Shown here: positions 19,073-27,967 of the stretch, piece by piece | Layout: every line of letters starts with the position of its first letter | How positions within the stretch are numbered: position 1 is the first letter of the stretch | Notes under the pieces: model-generated | Told to the model about the DNA's origin: nothing | Databases searched by the model: none | What the model saw: only the letters and a program-made list of their open reading frames with translations | Program-made: the position numbers and the translations under genes | Assembly (NCBI GenBank): GCA_034436355.1 | Contig: DAOTVQ010000044.1 | Coordinates: forward strand, 61,778 to 125,777 | DNA: 64,000 bases | Reading direction: 5' to 3' | Source of the DNA: CP2-2F sp034436355 | GTDB lineage: Bacteria; Chloroflexota; Anaerolineae; Aggregatilineales; UBA2796

Positions 19073-21001
19073 ATGGAGAGAAATAACGACGCGATGGACG
19101 CGCTAAACCTTGAACAAATGCCAACCACTGCTGAGTCACCGCCACATGCGGCAGCGGTAGCCGAAGTTGGCAGCTTTCAGATCAAACTCTCGCTAGAGGC
19201 GATTTGCTACATTGTGCTGGTGCTGTTTGCGGCAGTTATCCGCCTGCCCGAACTCGATGTGATTCCCTTGAAGGCGGCGGAAGCGACCGAAGCACTCGCC
19301 GCGCTGCACGCCGTGAGTCCAAACGCAGTGGGCGAGGCGCCGCTTTCAGTGCAACCGCTTGGTTTCAGCCTGAACACATTCTTGATGAGCATCGGTGGTA
19401 TGCAAAACGCGGTGGCACGGGCTGGCACGCTGCTGGCAAGCATGGCGGTCATCTTCATGCCGCTTGCCTTTCGGCGGTGGTTGGGCGCTGCCTACACCGT
19501 GATCGGCATGGCGCTCCTGGCAGTTTCGCCTGCGCTGCTGGTTGCTTCTCGCAGCATGAGCGGCACAGTTTGGGCGCTTTTTATGGCGCTGCTGGCGGCA
19601 TGGGCATTTGGCTGCTTTGCCGAGACGCGCCGTGAGCGCTACGCGCTGGTGGGTGCTGGCGCCTTAGCGCTCTTGGCGTTTGGCAGCACGCCAACGGGCT
19701 TCCTTGTGCTGCTCATGCTTGGGATAGGTGTGGGCTTTGCCCTGTGGACATGGGATGATCCTGAGAAGAAGGTACAGCAGGCAGCCCGTGAAGTGTTCAA
19801 TGCCCTGCCACGCCTCAAGATGGGCATTGCCGCGGCACTCGCCTTAGTGGCAGGCAGCACCACATTGTTAACCATACCCGGCGGCATGGCGCACATCGGT
19901 GCAGCGCTGGAGGCGGGCTTGCGCGGCATTTTCGTCGGCACGCCCGACGCGCCCTTTGCCTTCCCGATCCTCACCTCATTGGTCTACGAGCCGCTGTTTT
20001 GGGTGTTTGGCTTGGCGGGTGCTTACTTTGTGCTGACGGCGAACCCTGAGCAGACGCCCTTTGCTGAACTGTTCATCGGGCGGGCGCTGATCGGCTGGTT
20101 GGTTGCAGCGGTTGCCTTTGGGCTGGTCTATGCAGGCAGCACAGCGGACAATGCGTTGTGGCTGACGCTGCCACTGGCGGGACTTTCTGTGTTTGCGGTG
20201 GCGCGTGCCTTTTCGCCCGTCCAAGACCGTTACTGGCAAGTGCCAATGTGGGCGCCTTACCTGCACGGCGTGATCCTCGTTGGCACGCTTCTCATTGCCG
20301 GCATCAACCTGATCTGGGTGGGGCGCGTGACGTTGGGCATGGCGCCAGAGCTGTTCCCGCCCTTCCAGCAGCAAGACCTGATGCGTGCGCTGATGGTGCT
20401 GTTAGCGTTGGCGCTCAGCGTAATCACGTTCTTCTTGGTGGGCAGCATTTGGGGCGCACGGGCAGCTTGGCACGGCACGGGCATCGGCTTGGTCTTTTTC
20501 TTGGGCATCTACAGCTTCAATGCCGGTTGGCAGGCTGCCGTCACCAAGTTTGACGATCCGCGTGAGCTGTGGCACCTTAATCCGAGTTCGCGCAACCTGA
20601 ATTTGCTGGTCAGCACGCTGGAAACTGCCTCGCTGCGTGCTACGGGCAAGCCCAACACAGCCGAGATTGTGGTGGAACGCGCTGCCGTGCAGGATAATCC
20701 CGCGTTGGCTTGGACGCTGCAAAGGTTTCCCAACCACCGCTATGTAGACCTGCTCTCTAGCGCCGTCAGCGCGCCGATTGTGCTTGGCGTAGCAGAGTCG
20801 CCGCAGTTGGGCGCAGGCTACGTTGGGCAGCGGCTTGGCACACAGAGCAGTTGGTTCCTCAGCACCCTGCAATATTGGGACATCATCGGCTGGTTGTATG
20901 ATCGGCAGGCGCGTTATGTGCCGCAGTTCAACAGGCATGTCATCATTTGGGTGCGGGCGGATGTCTACGGGGTGGCGGAGTCGGGCGCTTTGCCGCGCTA
21001 A
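19073..21001 (+). CDS. GT39-like polytopic membrane protein
   Basis: About 642 residues. A 40-residue soluble head precedes the first membrane helix (AICYIVLVLFAAVIRLPEL). The acidic first loop PLKAAEATEALAALH matches the position of the catalytic acidic residues in ArnT/PMT enzymes. Around 12 hydrophobic segments follow, with a soluble C-terminal domain of about 130 residues. The ATG at 19073 lies 4 bp after the previous stop; an ATG at 19094 has GGAGAG about 13 bp upstream and may be the real start. A frame running further upstream only shadows the previous gene. It is the last gene of the plus-strand membrane unit and is convergent with the PPC-repeat gene. Confidence 0.75.
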   Translation: MERNNDAMDALNLEQMPTTAESPPHAAAVAEVGSFQIKLSLEAICYIVLVLFAAVIRLPELDVIPLKAAEATEALAALHAVSPNAVGEAPLSVQPLGFSLNTFLMSIGGMQNAVARAGTLLASMAVIFMPLAFRRWLGAAYTVIGMALLAVSPALLVASRSMSGTVWALFMALLAAWAFGCFAETRRERYALVGAGALALLAFGSTPTGFLVLLMLGIGVGFALWTWDDPEKKVQQAAREVFNALPRLKMGIAAALALVAGSTTLLTIPGGMAHIGAALEAGLRGIFVGTPDAPFAFPILTSLVYEPLFWVFGLAGAYFVLTANPEQTPFAELFIGRALIGWLVAAVAFGLVYAGSTADNALWLTLPLAGLSVFAVARAFSPVQDRYWQVPMWAPYLHGVILVGTLLIAGINLIWVGRVTLGMAPELFPPFQQQDLMRALMVLLALALSVITFFLVGSIWGARAAWHGTGIGLVFFLGIYSFNAGWQAAVTKFDDPRELWHLNPSSRNLNLLVSTLETASLRATGKPNTAEIVVERAAVQDNPALAWTLQRFPNHRYVDLLSSAVSAPIVLGVAESPQLGAGYVGQRLGTQSSWFLSTLQYWDIIGWLYDRQARYVPQFNRHVIIWVRADVYGVAESGALPR

Positions 21002-21022
21002 GCGCACTGCTGCGGCGTGTGG

Positions 21023-22183
21023 CTAATTGCCTGCCCGTGCCGAGAGTTGCAGGGAGAACTCGCCTTCGGTGATGCCTGTTTCGGCGTTGAAGCGCGAGAC
21101 GACCAGCAGGTAGGTGCCATCACGCGGGATGCGGTAGCCGACAATGCGCGCCTCTTGCCCGCGCCTGCCCTCAGATTGGGTGGTCAGCGGCGCAAGGTCA
21201 AGCGTGAATAGGGCGAGCGTTGGGTCAAGGTTGCCGCGTGTGCGTGTCACTTCGGCGGTGATCACCTCGCCCGCCCGCGCCTGAAAGATGTAGTAGCGGC
21301 GCACAGTGGTGCGCGTCACCTGCCCGATCACGCGCTCGCCATAGCTCAGCAAGGCGGCGCGTTCAGGGGTCAGGCTCAGTTCTTCGGGCGGCACACGGCT
21401 GAGCAAAAGGCTGTAAGCGCCGCGTGTGTTGCCGCCTTCGCTGCCAAAGCGGGTTGCCACCAGCAGGTAGTTACCACTGCGCGGCACCCGCCACTCCACA
21501 ATGGCGGCATCCAGCGTACCGCGTCGGTCGGGCGCTTCATCGTTGATGAGCAGCACGTTACCCTCTGCATCGGCAAGGATCAGCACCGAGTCCAGATCGC
21601 CGCTGATGCGCGTCATGCGGATTGTGATCAGGTCGCCGCGCAGGGCGGCAAAGGTATACAGGTGCTGCGGCTGTGCGTCGTTCAGGTCGCGCACTGCGCT
21701 CTCATCATAGCGCAGCAGGAAGGTTTCTTCTTCAAGGGTTGGGTCGCTTGCCACACCGACTCGCTCGAGGGTCAGGCTGTAGCGCCCTGCGGTGCTACCT
21801 TGCGCTTGCCCAAAGCGCGTTGCCACCAAGAAGTAGGTATCGGTGCGCGGCAGTGTGACGGCGCTCAGGGCGGCATCCAAGCCATCGCCGCCGTCATCAT
21901 CACGAGCAATGAGCGCATTATCGCTATCCAGCAGCAGCAGGGCAGGGTCAAGGTTGCCATCCAAGCGGCGCATCAGCGCATCTATGATCTCGCCCTGCTG
22001 CCCTTGAAAGGCATACACAGTGCGGAACGCCTCATTGGTAAGTCGCCCTTCCACCGTCTGCCCATAAACAAGCGTATTGGCATCTTGCGCCGCACTAAGG
22101 CGTGGCAGCGCAAGGCAAGCGATCAGGCACAGCAGCAGGCTGTTTAGCAGTGTAACTTGATAGGTGCAGCGTGCCTTAGCCAT
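21023..22183 (-). CDS. Secreted protein with three PPC (bacterial pre-peptidase C-terminal) repeats
   Basis: A 386-residue exported protein. A Sec signal peptide covers about residues 1-32 (hydrophobic core LLLCLIACLALP, cleavage near SAAQD). The rest is three homologous beta-sandwich repeats at about 35-140, 155-265 and 275-380. Each contains an opening such as VYGQTVEGRL, a VYAFQGQQGEII-like strand, a GNLDP or GDLDS turn and an ending TYFLVATRFG. PPC domains usually sit at the ends of secreted proteases; here they form the whole mature protein with no enzyme domain. The ATG lies 8 bp after the stop of the VWA lipoprotein gene, so it is probably its operon partner. Confidence 0.8.
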   Translation of the reverse strand: MAKARCTYQVTLLNSLLLCLIACLALPRLSAAQDANTLVYGQTVEGRLTNEAFRTVYAFQGQQGEIIDALMRRLDGNLDPALLLLDSDNALIARDDDGGDGLDAALSAVTLPRTDTYFLVATRFGQAQGSTAGRYSLTLERVGVASDPTLEEETFLLRYDESAVRDLNDAQPQHLYTFAALRGDLITIRMTRISGDLDSVLILADAEGNVLLINDEAPDRRGTLDAAIVEWRVPRSGNYLLVATRFGSEGGNTRGAYSLLLSRVPPEELSLTPERAALLSYGERVIGQVTRTTVRRYYIFQARAGEVITAEVTRTRGNLDPTLALFTLDLAPLTTQSEGRRGQEARIVGYRIPRDGTYLLVVSRFNAETGITEGEFSLQLSARAGN

Positions 22184-22190
22184 TTCACCT

Positions 22191-23909
22191 TTAGAAGAAC
22201 GTCGAAATTTCTAGATAGACATCGCGGATGTTGCCCACATCCCCTTGATAGAAGGCGCCGCGTCCGCGTTCGGCAATCGTCCGCAAGGGACGCAAGCCTG
22301 AATCGTTCAAGTCATAACCAATGGTGAAGATCGAAATATCGGCGGTGCTTTCAGCCGTCATGCCGAAGCGATCCATCAGGCTGGCAGCATCGCGGAAGCG
22401 CGTGCTGTTGGTATCTTCACCGTCGGTCATCACCACAAGGGCATTGATCGCATTGCGGCTGAGTGTACTCTGTTGGCGCTCAATGGCAAAGGCAATCGAG
22501 TCGAACAGGGCAGTGCCGCCGCCGGGAATTAGGCTCAGGATGTCGCGTTTCATGCGCTCACGGTTGGCGCCAACCTCCAGATTATCAAAGACGACGGTCT
22601 GCTGGTCGTTGAAGGCGATCAGGGTCAGACGGTCTTTATCGTCAAGCTGCTCCACAAAAGCAGCCGCACCAGCACGCGCATTTTCCATCCGTCCACGCTC
22701 GCGCATACTGCCCGAAACGTCGAAAATCATCGTCAGGTTGACGGGGCGTTTTTGCTGTCCCCACAGTTCCCGAATAGCGCGAATGGTGGCAGCACTTGGC
22801 ACAGCGAGCGTGTTTTGCGGCTGAAGCGGGTCAACACCGTTTTCGGGTGTGAAGGGCGCCGTGAGGGTGATGCTCGGATCAGCAGGGCGGAAGCCGAACT
22901 CTAGGGCGCGGCGCTGCTGTGGTTCTGCCAGCAAGAACCTGCGGTAGATTTCGGCAGCTTCACGCAGTTCAGGCGTTATGTAGGGCATCTCGGGAATGCA
23001 GGCGGGATGATCGGTTTGGAAAGTGCCTTCTTTGGGATAGATCGCCACGACGGGAAACTCAAGACGGTTACGCTTCTGCGGATCGCTGTTGTTCTCGATC
23101 ACCACATTCTCATACACAACGGCAGCGCTCAGGTAGGCAGTGCCGCGCTGACCCATCGCATTCCCGAAGAAGCCCGTGCTGCGCCCATAATGGGCGATGG
23201 CGCTCTCGATCTCGCGCATGAACTGGACTGTTTCGGGCTTGGTAACGTCTTCTGGAGTCAAGCCGCGCTGTTTGCCGGTTGCGGCGTAGGCAATTGCCAC
23301 GATAGATTGCAAGCCGCTGTTGGAAAAATCGGGGTGTGTGTGCCCAAAGCGGAAACGTCCCCACTGTGGTTTGCCGTAATCCGCCCAGCCGTTCGGGCTG
23401 GTTGCCAAAGCGATCAGGTCTGCCCAGCCGATCTGTTGTTGCGGATAGCCAAGTGCTTCCGCCATCGGGCGCCACATCATGATCACAGTTGGGCTGATGA
23501 CCAGATCGCGGCATTCGCCCTCATCCACCAATGGTTTGCCCGCCTTTTGAAGGTTGGCTTCATTCACCACGGGCAATGTCAGGCGGCTGGCAGGGCTCCA
23601 CAAGGCAGGTTGCGTTCGCCCTTCTACAACATCCATGCCGCTCTCTACCGAGCCGAACGGCACCGGTTCAGCCACGATCAGCTTACCGCTTACCGTGCGT
23701 GTATTGCTGCTGTTAAAGGTTTGCGTCACCGCCTTCACCCAAGCATCTTTTTCGCTGCCATAGGTGAACAGGACGCGCACGGCATCCTGCGGTAGGGCGG
23801 TTGGTTGGTTGGCTGCCCCACCACTTTCGCCACCGCACGCCGAGATAACCAACGCGATCAAGGTCATGAGTAAGGTTGCACGGCGCAGCCCGAAACTGTT
23901 CTTTTGCAT
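22191..23909 (-). CDS. Lipoprotein: solute-binding domain fused to a VWA domain
   Basis: A 572-residue lipoprotein with lipobox VISAC (Cys25). Residues 40 to about 350 are a type-2 substrate-binding fold, starting VRVLFTYGSEKDAWVKAV and containing LWSPASRL and a Trp-Gly region (PQWGRFRFGHTHPD). Residues 385-572 form a von Willebrand A domain with an intact MIDAS: DVSGS at 397-401, a central Thr/Ser region and MTDGEDTNS. This matches the known class of substrate-binding/VWA proteins, whose ligand is unknown. It lies directly downstream of a second copy of the binding domain lacking VWA, and upstream of the PPC protein. A surface complex that binds a ligand and a protein partner is a reasonable inference. 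Confidence 0.85.
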   Translation of the reverse strand: MQKNSFGLRRATLLMTLIALVISACGGESGGAANQPTALPQDAVRVLFTYGSEKDAWVKAVTQTFNSSNTRTVSGKLIVAEPVPFGSVESGMDVVEGRTQPALWSPASRLTLPVVNEANLQKAGKPLVDEGECRDLVISPTVIMMWRPMAEALGYPQQQIGWADLIALATSPNGWADYGKPQWGRFRFGHTHPDFSNSGLQSIVAIAYAATGKQRGLTPEDVTKPETVQFMREIESAIAHYGRSTGFFGNAMGQRGTAYLSAAVVYENVVIENNSDPQKRNRLEFPVVAIYPKEGTFQTDHPACIPEMPYITPELREAAEIYRRFLLAEPQQRRALEFGFRPADPSITLTAPFTPENGVDPLQPQNTLAVPSAATIRAIRELWGQQKRPVNLTMIFDVSGSMRERGRMENARAGAAAFVEQLDDKDRLTLIAFNDQQTVVFDNLEVGANRERMKRDILSLIPGGGTALFDSIAFAIERQQSTLSRNAINALVVMTDGEDTNSTRFRDAASLMDRFGMTAESTADISIFTIGYDLNDSGLRPLRTIAERGRGAFYQGDVGNIRDVYLEISTFF

Positions 23910-23928
23910 CGGAACGACCTCTCCTTGC

Positions 23929-25149
23929 CTAGTTTACGGCACGATTCCAAATAGTGAGCAGTTGCTTTAGCGTGTTACCATCAGGCTGCACAAGCGTTTG
24001 CCCGATGTTGTTGCTGATGCCTGCCTCGCGCAGGCGCGCCTCGTTAAAGGGCGAATCCGAGACGAAGAGCGGCACATCGGTGACGGCGGGGCGGTAACCA
24101 TAGATGCGCGCCAACTCTTGAATCTCACGGCTGAGCAGGAAATCTTGGAACAGACGGGCTGCTTCGCGCTGCTGCGCTGTGATGCTCGGATGATCGATCA
24201 GGCACATGGGATGCTCAGAGTAGAGGTTGTATTTGGGATAGAAGACGCGCAAGGGCTGCCCATGCCGATCAATAGCGATCTGATAGTTTTCGATGGCAAG
24301 CGCCTCGTGCAGGATGACCATATCATAGGAGGCGGGACCTTGGCGCATCATGTTATCCATCAGAACGCCTGAACTGTTCAGCGGCTCAATCGAGATAGCG
24401 CGGGCGATGCGCCGTGCGTATTCAGCGTAGCCGGGATCGGTTAGTTCAGCAATGGTGACGGCAGCTGTGCGGTCAAGGTAGGCATGGGTCAGAGCCATCA
24501 GGAACATGAAGCCGCCGTTGGACTCGTTCGGGTTGGTGTAGCCGATCTTAAGCAAGCCCTAGTTCGGATCGCCGCCAATAGCGCTCCAGCGCCCGCCGTT
24601 TGCCTCGCTCAGCGCGTCTTCGATGTTTTCAAAGGTTACGCCGCCGCGATCTTTATAATGTGCTTCAAAGACTTTGGCGCGGTCTTCCCACAGGATGAAT
24701 GACAAAGGCGACAGCACCAGGTCTTTGCAAGCGGTGGCAAATTCGCGCCCTTGATCAGCATTCAGCATGGCAACCTGAATGCGCCCACCCGGGCTCCACA
24801 ATGTGGGTAGCGGTCGGTTACGCCAATAAGCAGCGCTGGACTCGGTGACAGCGCTCAAGGCACGGTAGGCTTCCATCGAACCTTCGCCGATCAGCTCGAC
24901 ATCAATATTGGGATGCTGTGTCTCAAAACGAGCGGTGGCGTCTTCCAACCAGCGGCGCTTTTCTGTGCCATAACTTACCACAATTTTGATGGTGTTTGCC
25001 AAAAGGGCGTTGCGGGCTGCCATGGTGGCGGTCGCGTCGCGCTGCGCCTGCACTTCGGGTGAGACAGGCTGGTTATTGATAGCGATGATACCCACAATAA
25101 CCACCGCCACACCTAGAATTGCCAGAAATAGGATACGTGAACGCGGCAT
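23929..25149 (-). pseudogene. Solute-binding protein interrupted by an in-frame TAG
   Basis: One open frame of 406 codons (excluding the terminal stop) is broken only by a TAG at 24559-24561, codon 197. The frame continues unchanged on both sides, so this is a nonsense change, not a frameshift. The N-terminus is an uncleaved signal anchor (LFLAILGVAVVIVGIIA). Both halves align with the downstream VWA lipoprotein. At the break the paralogue reads PQWGRFRFGHTHP and this gene reads PN-stop-GLLKIGYTNP, so the stop stands where the paralogue has Trp. TGG to TAG is one base change. Without readthrough only the first lobe (196 residues) is made. A restart at TTG 24553-24555 would give a 208-residue fragment without signal sequence. 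Confidence 0.85.
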
Positions 25150-25353
25150 AATCGCTTTCCTTTTGCAGATGCCTTTACCTCAGCCTTGTACAAAGCCTTC
25201 ACTTTTCTACATTTCTAATTGTAGCGCATTTTGCATGAAAGGCTTGTTAAGAAACATCTTTGTCCAGCTATTTCCTGAAAAATTGGGTGTTTTTAGAACT
25301 TAATTCGCCTTTGCCAAAGCTACCGTTATCATCATTTGCTAATCTTCAAATGA

Positions 25354-25380
25354 TTGACTAACCTTGTAAAAAGATATAAC
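25354..25380 (+). promoter_or_regulatory. Possible sigma-70 promoter for the sigma factor gene
   Basis: TTGACT (25354-25359) and TATAAC (25375-25380) with a 15-bp spacer, shorter than ideal. The start codon is about 200 bp downstream, with the MITE-like element in between. Confidence 0.35.
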
Positions 25381-25416
25381 ATGGTCGCAATTAGCATTTG
25401 ACAATCTCAAAACTAG

Positions 25417-25521
25417 AAGCTGTTTCAAAATTGGAGTAGGGGTGTAGCGTCCATGCCTGTGGAGCGCAGAGGCAGTGATTTCGAGAGGGCTTCCTGCTCA
25501 CATTCGTTTTTGAAATGAGTT
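25417..25521. mobile_element. MITE-like element in the sigma factor leader
   Basis: A 105-bp non-coding segment starting AAGCTGTTTCAAAA and ending TTTTGAAATGAGTT. The ends are imperfect inverted repeats sharing an 8-bp core, TTTCAAAA/TTTTGAAA, and matching at 10 of 14 positions. It is flanked by CTAG direct repeats (25413-25416 and 25522-25525), like the target duplications of IS5-related elements. No transposase is present in the window. The terminal match is short, so chance cannot be excluded. Confidence 0.45.
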
Positions 25522-25577
25522 CTAGAAAGAATTTTTCTTGCGAGGCACTCTAAATTTTACGCAAGGAGACAAATCTT

Positions 25578-26597
25578 ATGGGCAAGCGCAGCACTACACA
25601 AGCAAAACCTATGCCAGAGGCTTACACCTCAGAGGAGCAGGGTATGGGCGAGTACGCAGAACGGTCGGCACGTCCTGCCCTTGATCTGGACTCTGACCTT
25701 GTCCAATTCTATTTCCGTGATATTCGCCCACTATCCTCGCCTTTGATTGTGGACGTTGAGCGCAGCTTGGCGCGGGATGTTCAGCTTGGTCGCCAAGCGC
25801 GTCAGCAGTTGCGGCGTGGTGGCGAACTTTCCGCAGAGGAGCGCGAAACCCTTGAGATCATGGTCGAAGTAGGTGACCGCGCCCGCCAAGAGCTGATCAT
25901 GGCGAATACGCGCCTCGTGGTGAGCATCGCCAAAACGTATCAAGGGCGTGGACTCTCACTGGCAGACCTGATCCAAGAGGGCAATCTAGGGCTGATGAAG
26001 GCGGTAGATCGCTTTGACCCAGAGCGCGGCGTGCGCCTTAGCACCTATGCCACATGGTGGATTCGCCAAACGATTGCGCGTGCCGCCGGCGATAGCGGAC
26101 GCACCATTCGCCTGCCCATTAATCAGGGGCAACGCTGGGGCAGGCTGCGCCGCACTTTTGAGGAGCTTTCGCAGCAGCTTGGGCGCGAGCCTAGCCATGA
26201 AGAACTGGCAGCCGCTGCCGATCTGACCGTTGAACAGGTGCAAGCAACTTTGGTGGCTGCCCGTGAACCCATGCAGATTGACGAATTGGCAGGTGATGAG
26301 GAAGACCGCCCGCGTGAGGACTTGCTGGCGGATACTGAGAGCGAACTTCCCGAACAGGCAACCAGCCGCCAACTGCTCGCTGAGGCGATTGAGCGTCTGC
26401 TGAACATGCTGCCACAGCGCGAAGCGGAAATCCTGCGGCTGCGCTACGGCTTTGATGACGGCGAAAACCACAGCATGGCGCAAATTGGCGAAATCATGGG
26501 CTATAGCCGTGAGCGCATTCGCCAATTGCAGCATGAGGCACTCCACAAGCTGCGGATGCTTGACCGCAACTTACAGCTTGCTGAATACTTGGACTAA
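25578..26597 (+). CDS. RpoD/SigA-family RNA polymerase sigma factor
   Basis: A 339-residue group 1/2 sigma-70 factor without the acidic region 1.1. Region 1.2 is near residues 35-60 (DSDLVQFYFRDIRPLSS). Region 2 has ANTRLVVSIAKTYQGRGLS, LADLIQEGNLGLMKAVDRFD and STYATWWIRQTIARA, the -10-recognising segment. Region 3 follows from about residue 180. Region 4 has LPQREAEILRLRYGF and the helix-turn-helix SMAQIGEIMGYSRERIRQLQ that reads the -35 box. It may be the primary sigma factor or one of several SigA-like factors, which are common in Chloroflexota. It stands alone, with a long AT-rich leader and a hairpin after the stop. Confidence 0.9.
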   Translation: MGKRSTTQAKPMPEAYTSEEQGMGEYAERSARPALDLDSDLVQFYFRDIRPLSSPLIVDVERSLARDVQLGRQARQQLRRGGELSAEERETLEIMVEVGDRARQELIMANTRLVVSIAKTYQGRGLSLADLIQEGNLGLMKAVDRFDPERGVRLSTYATWWIRQTIARAAGDSGRTIRLPINQGQRWGRLRRTFEELSQQLGREPSHEELAAAADLTVEQVQATLVAAREPMQIDELAGDEEDRPREDLLADTESELPEQATSRQLLAEAIERLLNMLPQREAEILRLRYGFDDGENHSMAQIGEIMGYSRERIRQLQHEALHKLRMLDRNLQLAEYLD

Positions 26598-26645
26598 GCG
26601 CGAACCTGCGGACGCAGTGTCCGTCTGAATCTCTCCCCTTTCGGT

Positions 26646-26674
26646 CGCACCCTTGCCCACACGGTGAGGGTGCG
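26646..26674 (+). terminator. Hairpin after the sigma factor gene
   Basis: Arms CGCACCCT (26646-26653) and AGGGTGCG (26667-26674), 8 bp perfect, with further partial pairing inside. There is no clear T-run, so it may be a weak terminator or another degenerate palindromic repeat. Confidence 0.4.
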
Positions 26675-26744
26675 GCTGTTTACAGCAGTGCAGAGCATTT
26701 CCCAAACACCTTTCTAGCATTCTGAACAAATGCCTTTGCGTCAT

Positions 26745-26773
26745 TTGAAAGAATGCACAGCACCGTCTAAAAT
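26745..26773 (+). promoter_or_regulatory. Sigma-70 promoter for the BMP-family gene
   Basis: TTGAAA (26745-26750), a 17-bp spacer, then TAAAAT (26768-26773). The start codon at 26848 is preceded by GGAGA at 26833-26837. Confidence 0.6.
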
Positions 26774-26847
26774 AGTCTGCTAAGCCGAAAGTGCAGCTTG
26801 CCAATTCCTTGTGGCTGCCAATAGCTTTTTATGGAGATACAGAAAAT

Positions 26848-27879
26848 ATGAAACGCTTTGTAGGGATTACCCTCGTCGTAATGCTGGCTTTCACCGCCAT
26901 TCAGTTTGGTGTGGAAGCACGTCCCGGTCGCGCTGCCGGCCCCAAAATCTGCCTTGTGACCGACGTTGGTGAGGTGGACGACCGCAGCTTTAACCAAAGC
27001 GCCTGGGAAGGCGCCGTTGCCGCTGCCCGCGCCTTAGACGGCGAAGATCAGTACATCGAGACGCAGAACGCCACCGACTACGCTAACAACATCCAGGCGT
27101 TAGTAGAGGATGGCTGCAACGTCATCGTGACCGTTGGTTTCGCACTTGGTGAGGCAACCATCAAGGCAGCCGAGCTGTATCCGGATGTCTACTTCATCGG
27201 TGTTGACCAATTCCAGCCAACCGAAGTCAAGAATGTTGCCGGCTTGATCTTCCCAGAGGCGAAGGCAGGCTTCTTGGCAGGCGTTTTGGCTGCCCGCATG
27301 AGCAAGAGCGGCACGATTGCCGCTGTGCTTGGCACGGATCAGGTGCCGCCCGTCGTCGCCTTTAAGGAAGGGTACGAGGCAGGCGCACGCTATGCCAACC
27401 CTGATATTCGCCTGATCTCAACCTACCACCCCGGTGGCTTGGATAAGGCATTCACCGACCCAGAGTGGGGCGCCCAAACTGCCAAGCAAGCCTTCGATCA
27501 GGGCGCAGATGTGATCTTCGGTGCTGGCGGCAAGACCGGTAACGGCGCGTTGGAAGAAGTTGCCAAGCTGACCACCCCTGAAAAGCCCGTCTTCTGCATC
27601 GGTGTGGATACCGACCAGTGGGAGACCGTTCCCGCCGCGCACCCCTGCCTGATCAGCAGCGCGATGAAGCTGATCACCAAGGGCGTGATTGACATCACCG
27701 CTGCTTGGGCAGCCGGCGAGCCGCCTTCCGGTAACTTCATTGGCGATGTTGGCTTGGCGCCCTTCCATGACTTTGAAGACATTGTGCCAGACGAAGTGAA
27801 GGAAGAGCTGGAGCTGATCGCTGAATTGCTGCTAGCAGGCAAGCTCGATCCGCTGACGGGTGAGATGATCGAAGAATAA
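26848..27879 (+). CDS. BMP-family (Med/PnrA-like) ABC substrate-binding protein
   Basis: A 343-residue exported periplasmic-binding protein with a Sec signal peptide (about residues 1-22) but no lipobox Cys. The mature part begins PKICLVTDVGEVDDRSFNQS, the family's ligand-site signature. VIVTVGFALGEAT, YPDVYFIGVDQ, AGFLAGVLAARMSKSG and FGAGGKTGNGALEE follow in the usual order. The family binds nucleosides or related ligands (PnrA, RfuA) for ABC import. I chose the ATG at 26848 because it precedes the signal peptide and has GGAGA 10 bp upstream. No permease or ATPase gene is adjacent. A promoter lies upstream and an intrinsic terminator follows. Confidence 0.88.
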   Translation: MKRFVGITLVVMLAFTAIQFGVEARPGRAAGPKICLVTDVGEVDDRSFNQSAWEGAVAAARALDGEDQYIETQNATDYANNIQALVEDGCNVIVTVGFALGEATIKAAELYPDVYFIGVDQFQPTEVKNVAGLIFPEAKAGFLAGVLAARMSKSGTIAAVLGTDQVPPVVAFKEGYEAGARYANPDIRLISTYHPGGLDKAFTDPEWGAQTAKQAFDQGADVIFGAGGKTGNGALEEVAKLTTPEKPVFCIGVDTDQWETVPAAHPCLISSAMKLITKGVIDITAAWAAGEPPSGNFIGDVGLAPFHDFEDIVPDEVKEELELIAELLLAGKLDPLTGEMIEE

Positions 27880-27910
27880 GAACGGTTAATGCACCATTCT
27901 TGAAAATGTG

Positions 27911-27945
27911 GCGCGGTCGGTGTTACACTGACCGCGCTTTGTTTT
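27911..27945 (+). terminator. Rho-independent terminator after the BMP-family gene
   Basis: A 12-bp stem with one G-T pair, GCGCGGTCGGTG (27911-27922) and CACTGACCGCGC (27926-27937), loop TTA, followed by TTTGTTTT. It lies 31 bp after the stop codon. Confidence 0.85.
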
Positions 27946-27967
27946 GCCAGAATGAAAGAGCAGGTCT

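Larger units (their letters stand above)
25150..25577. other. 428-bp AT-rich divergent intergenic region
   Basis: It lies between the broken solute-binding gene (minus) and the sigma factor gene (plus). It is clearly more AT-rich than its surroundings. It holds a possible promoter (25354-25380) and a 105-bp MITE-like element between CTAG direct repeats (25417-25521). A second TTGACA at 25398-25403 has no good -10 partner. The sigma gene has AAGGAG at 25562-25567 before its ATG. No gene or RNA was recognised. Confidence 0.5.

Noticed and set aside
23929..24555. A separate binding-protein gene starting at TTG 24555
   Set aside because: It lacks a signal peptide and the first lobe; alignment with the VWA paralogue shows that it continues the upstream frame across the TAG.
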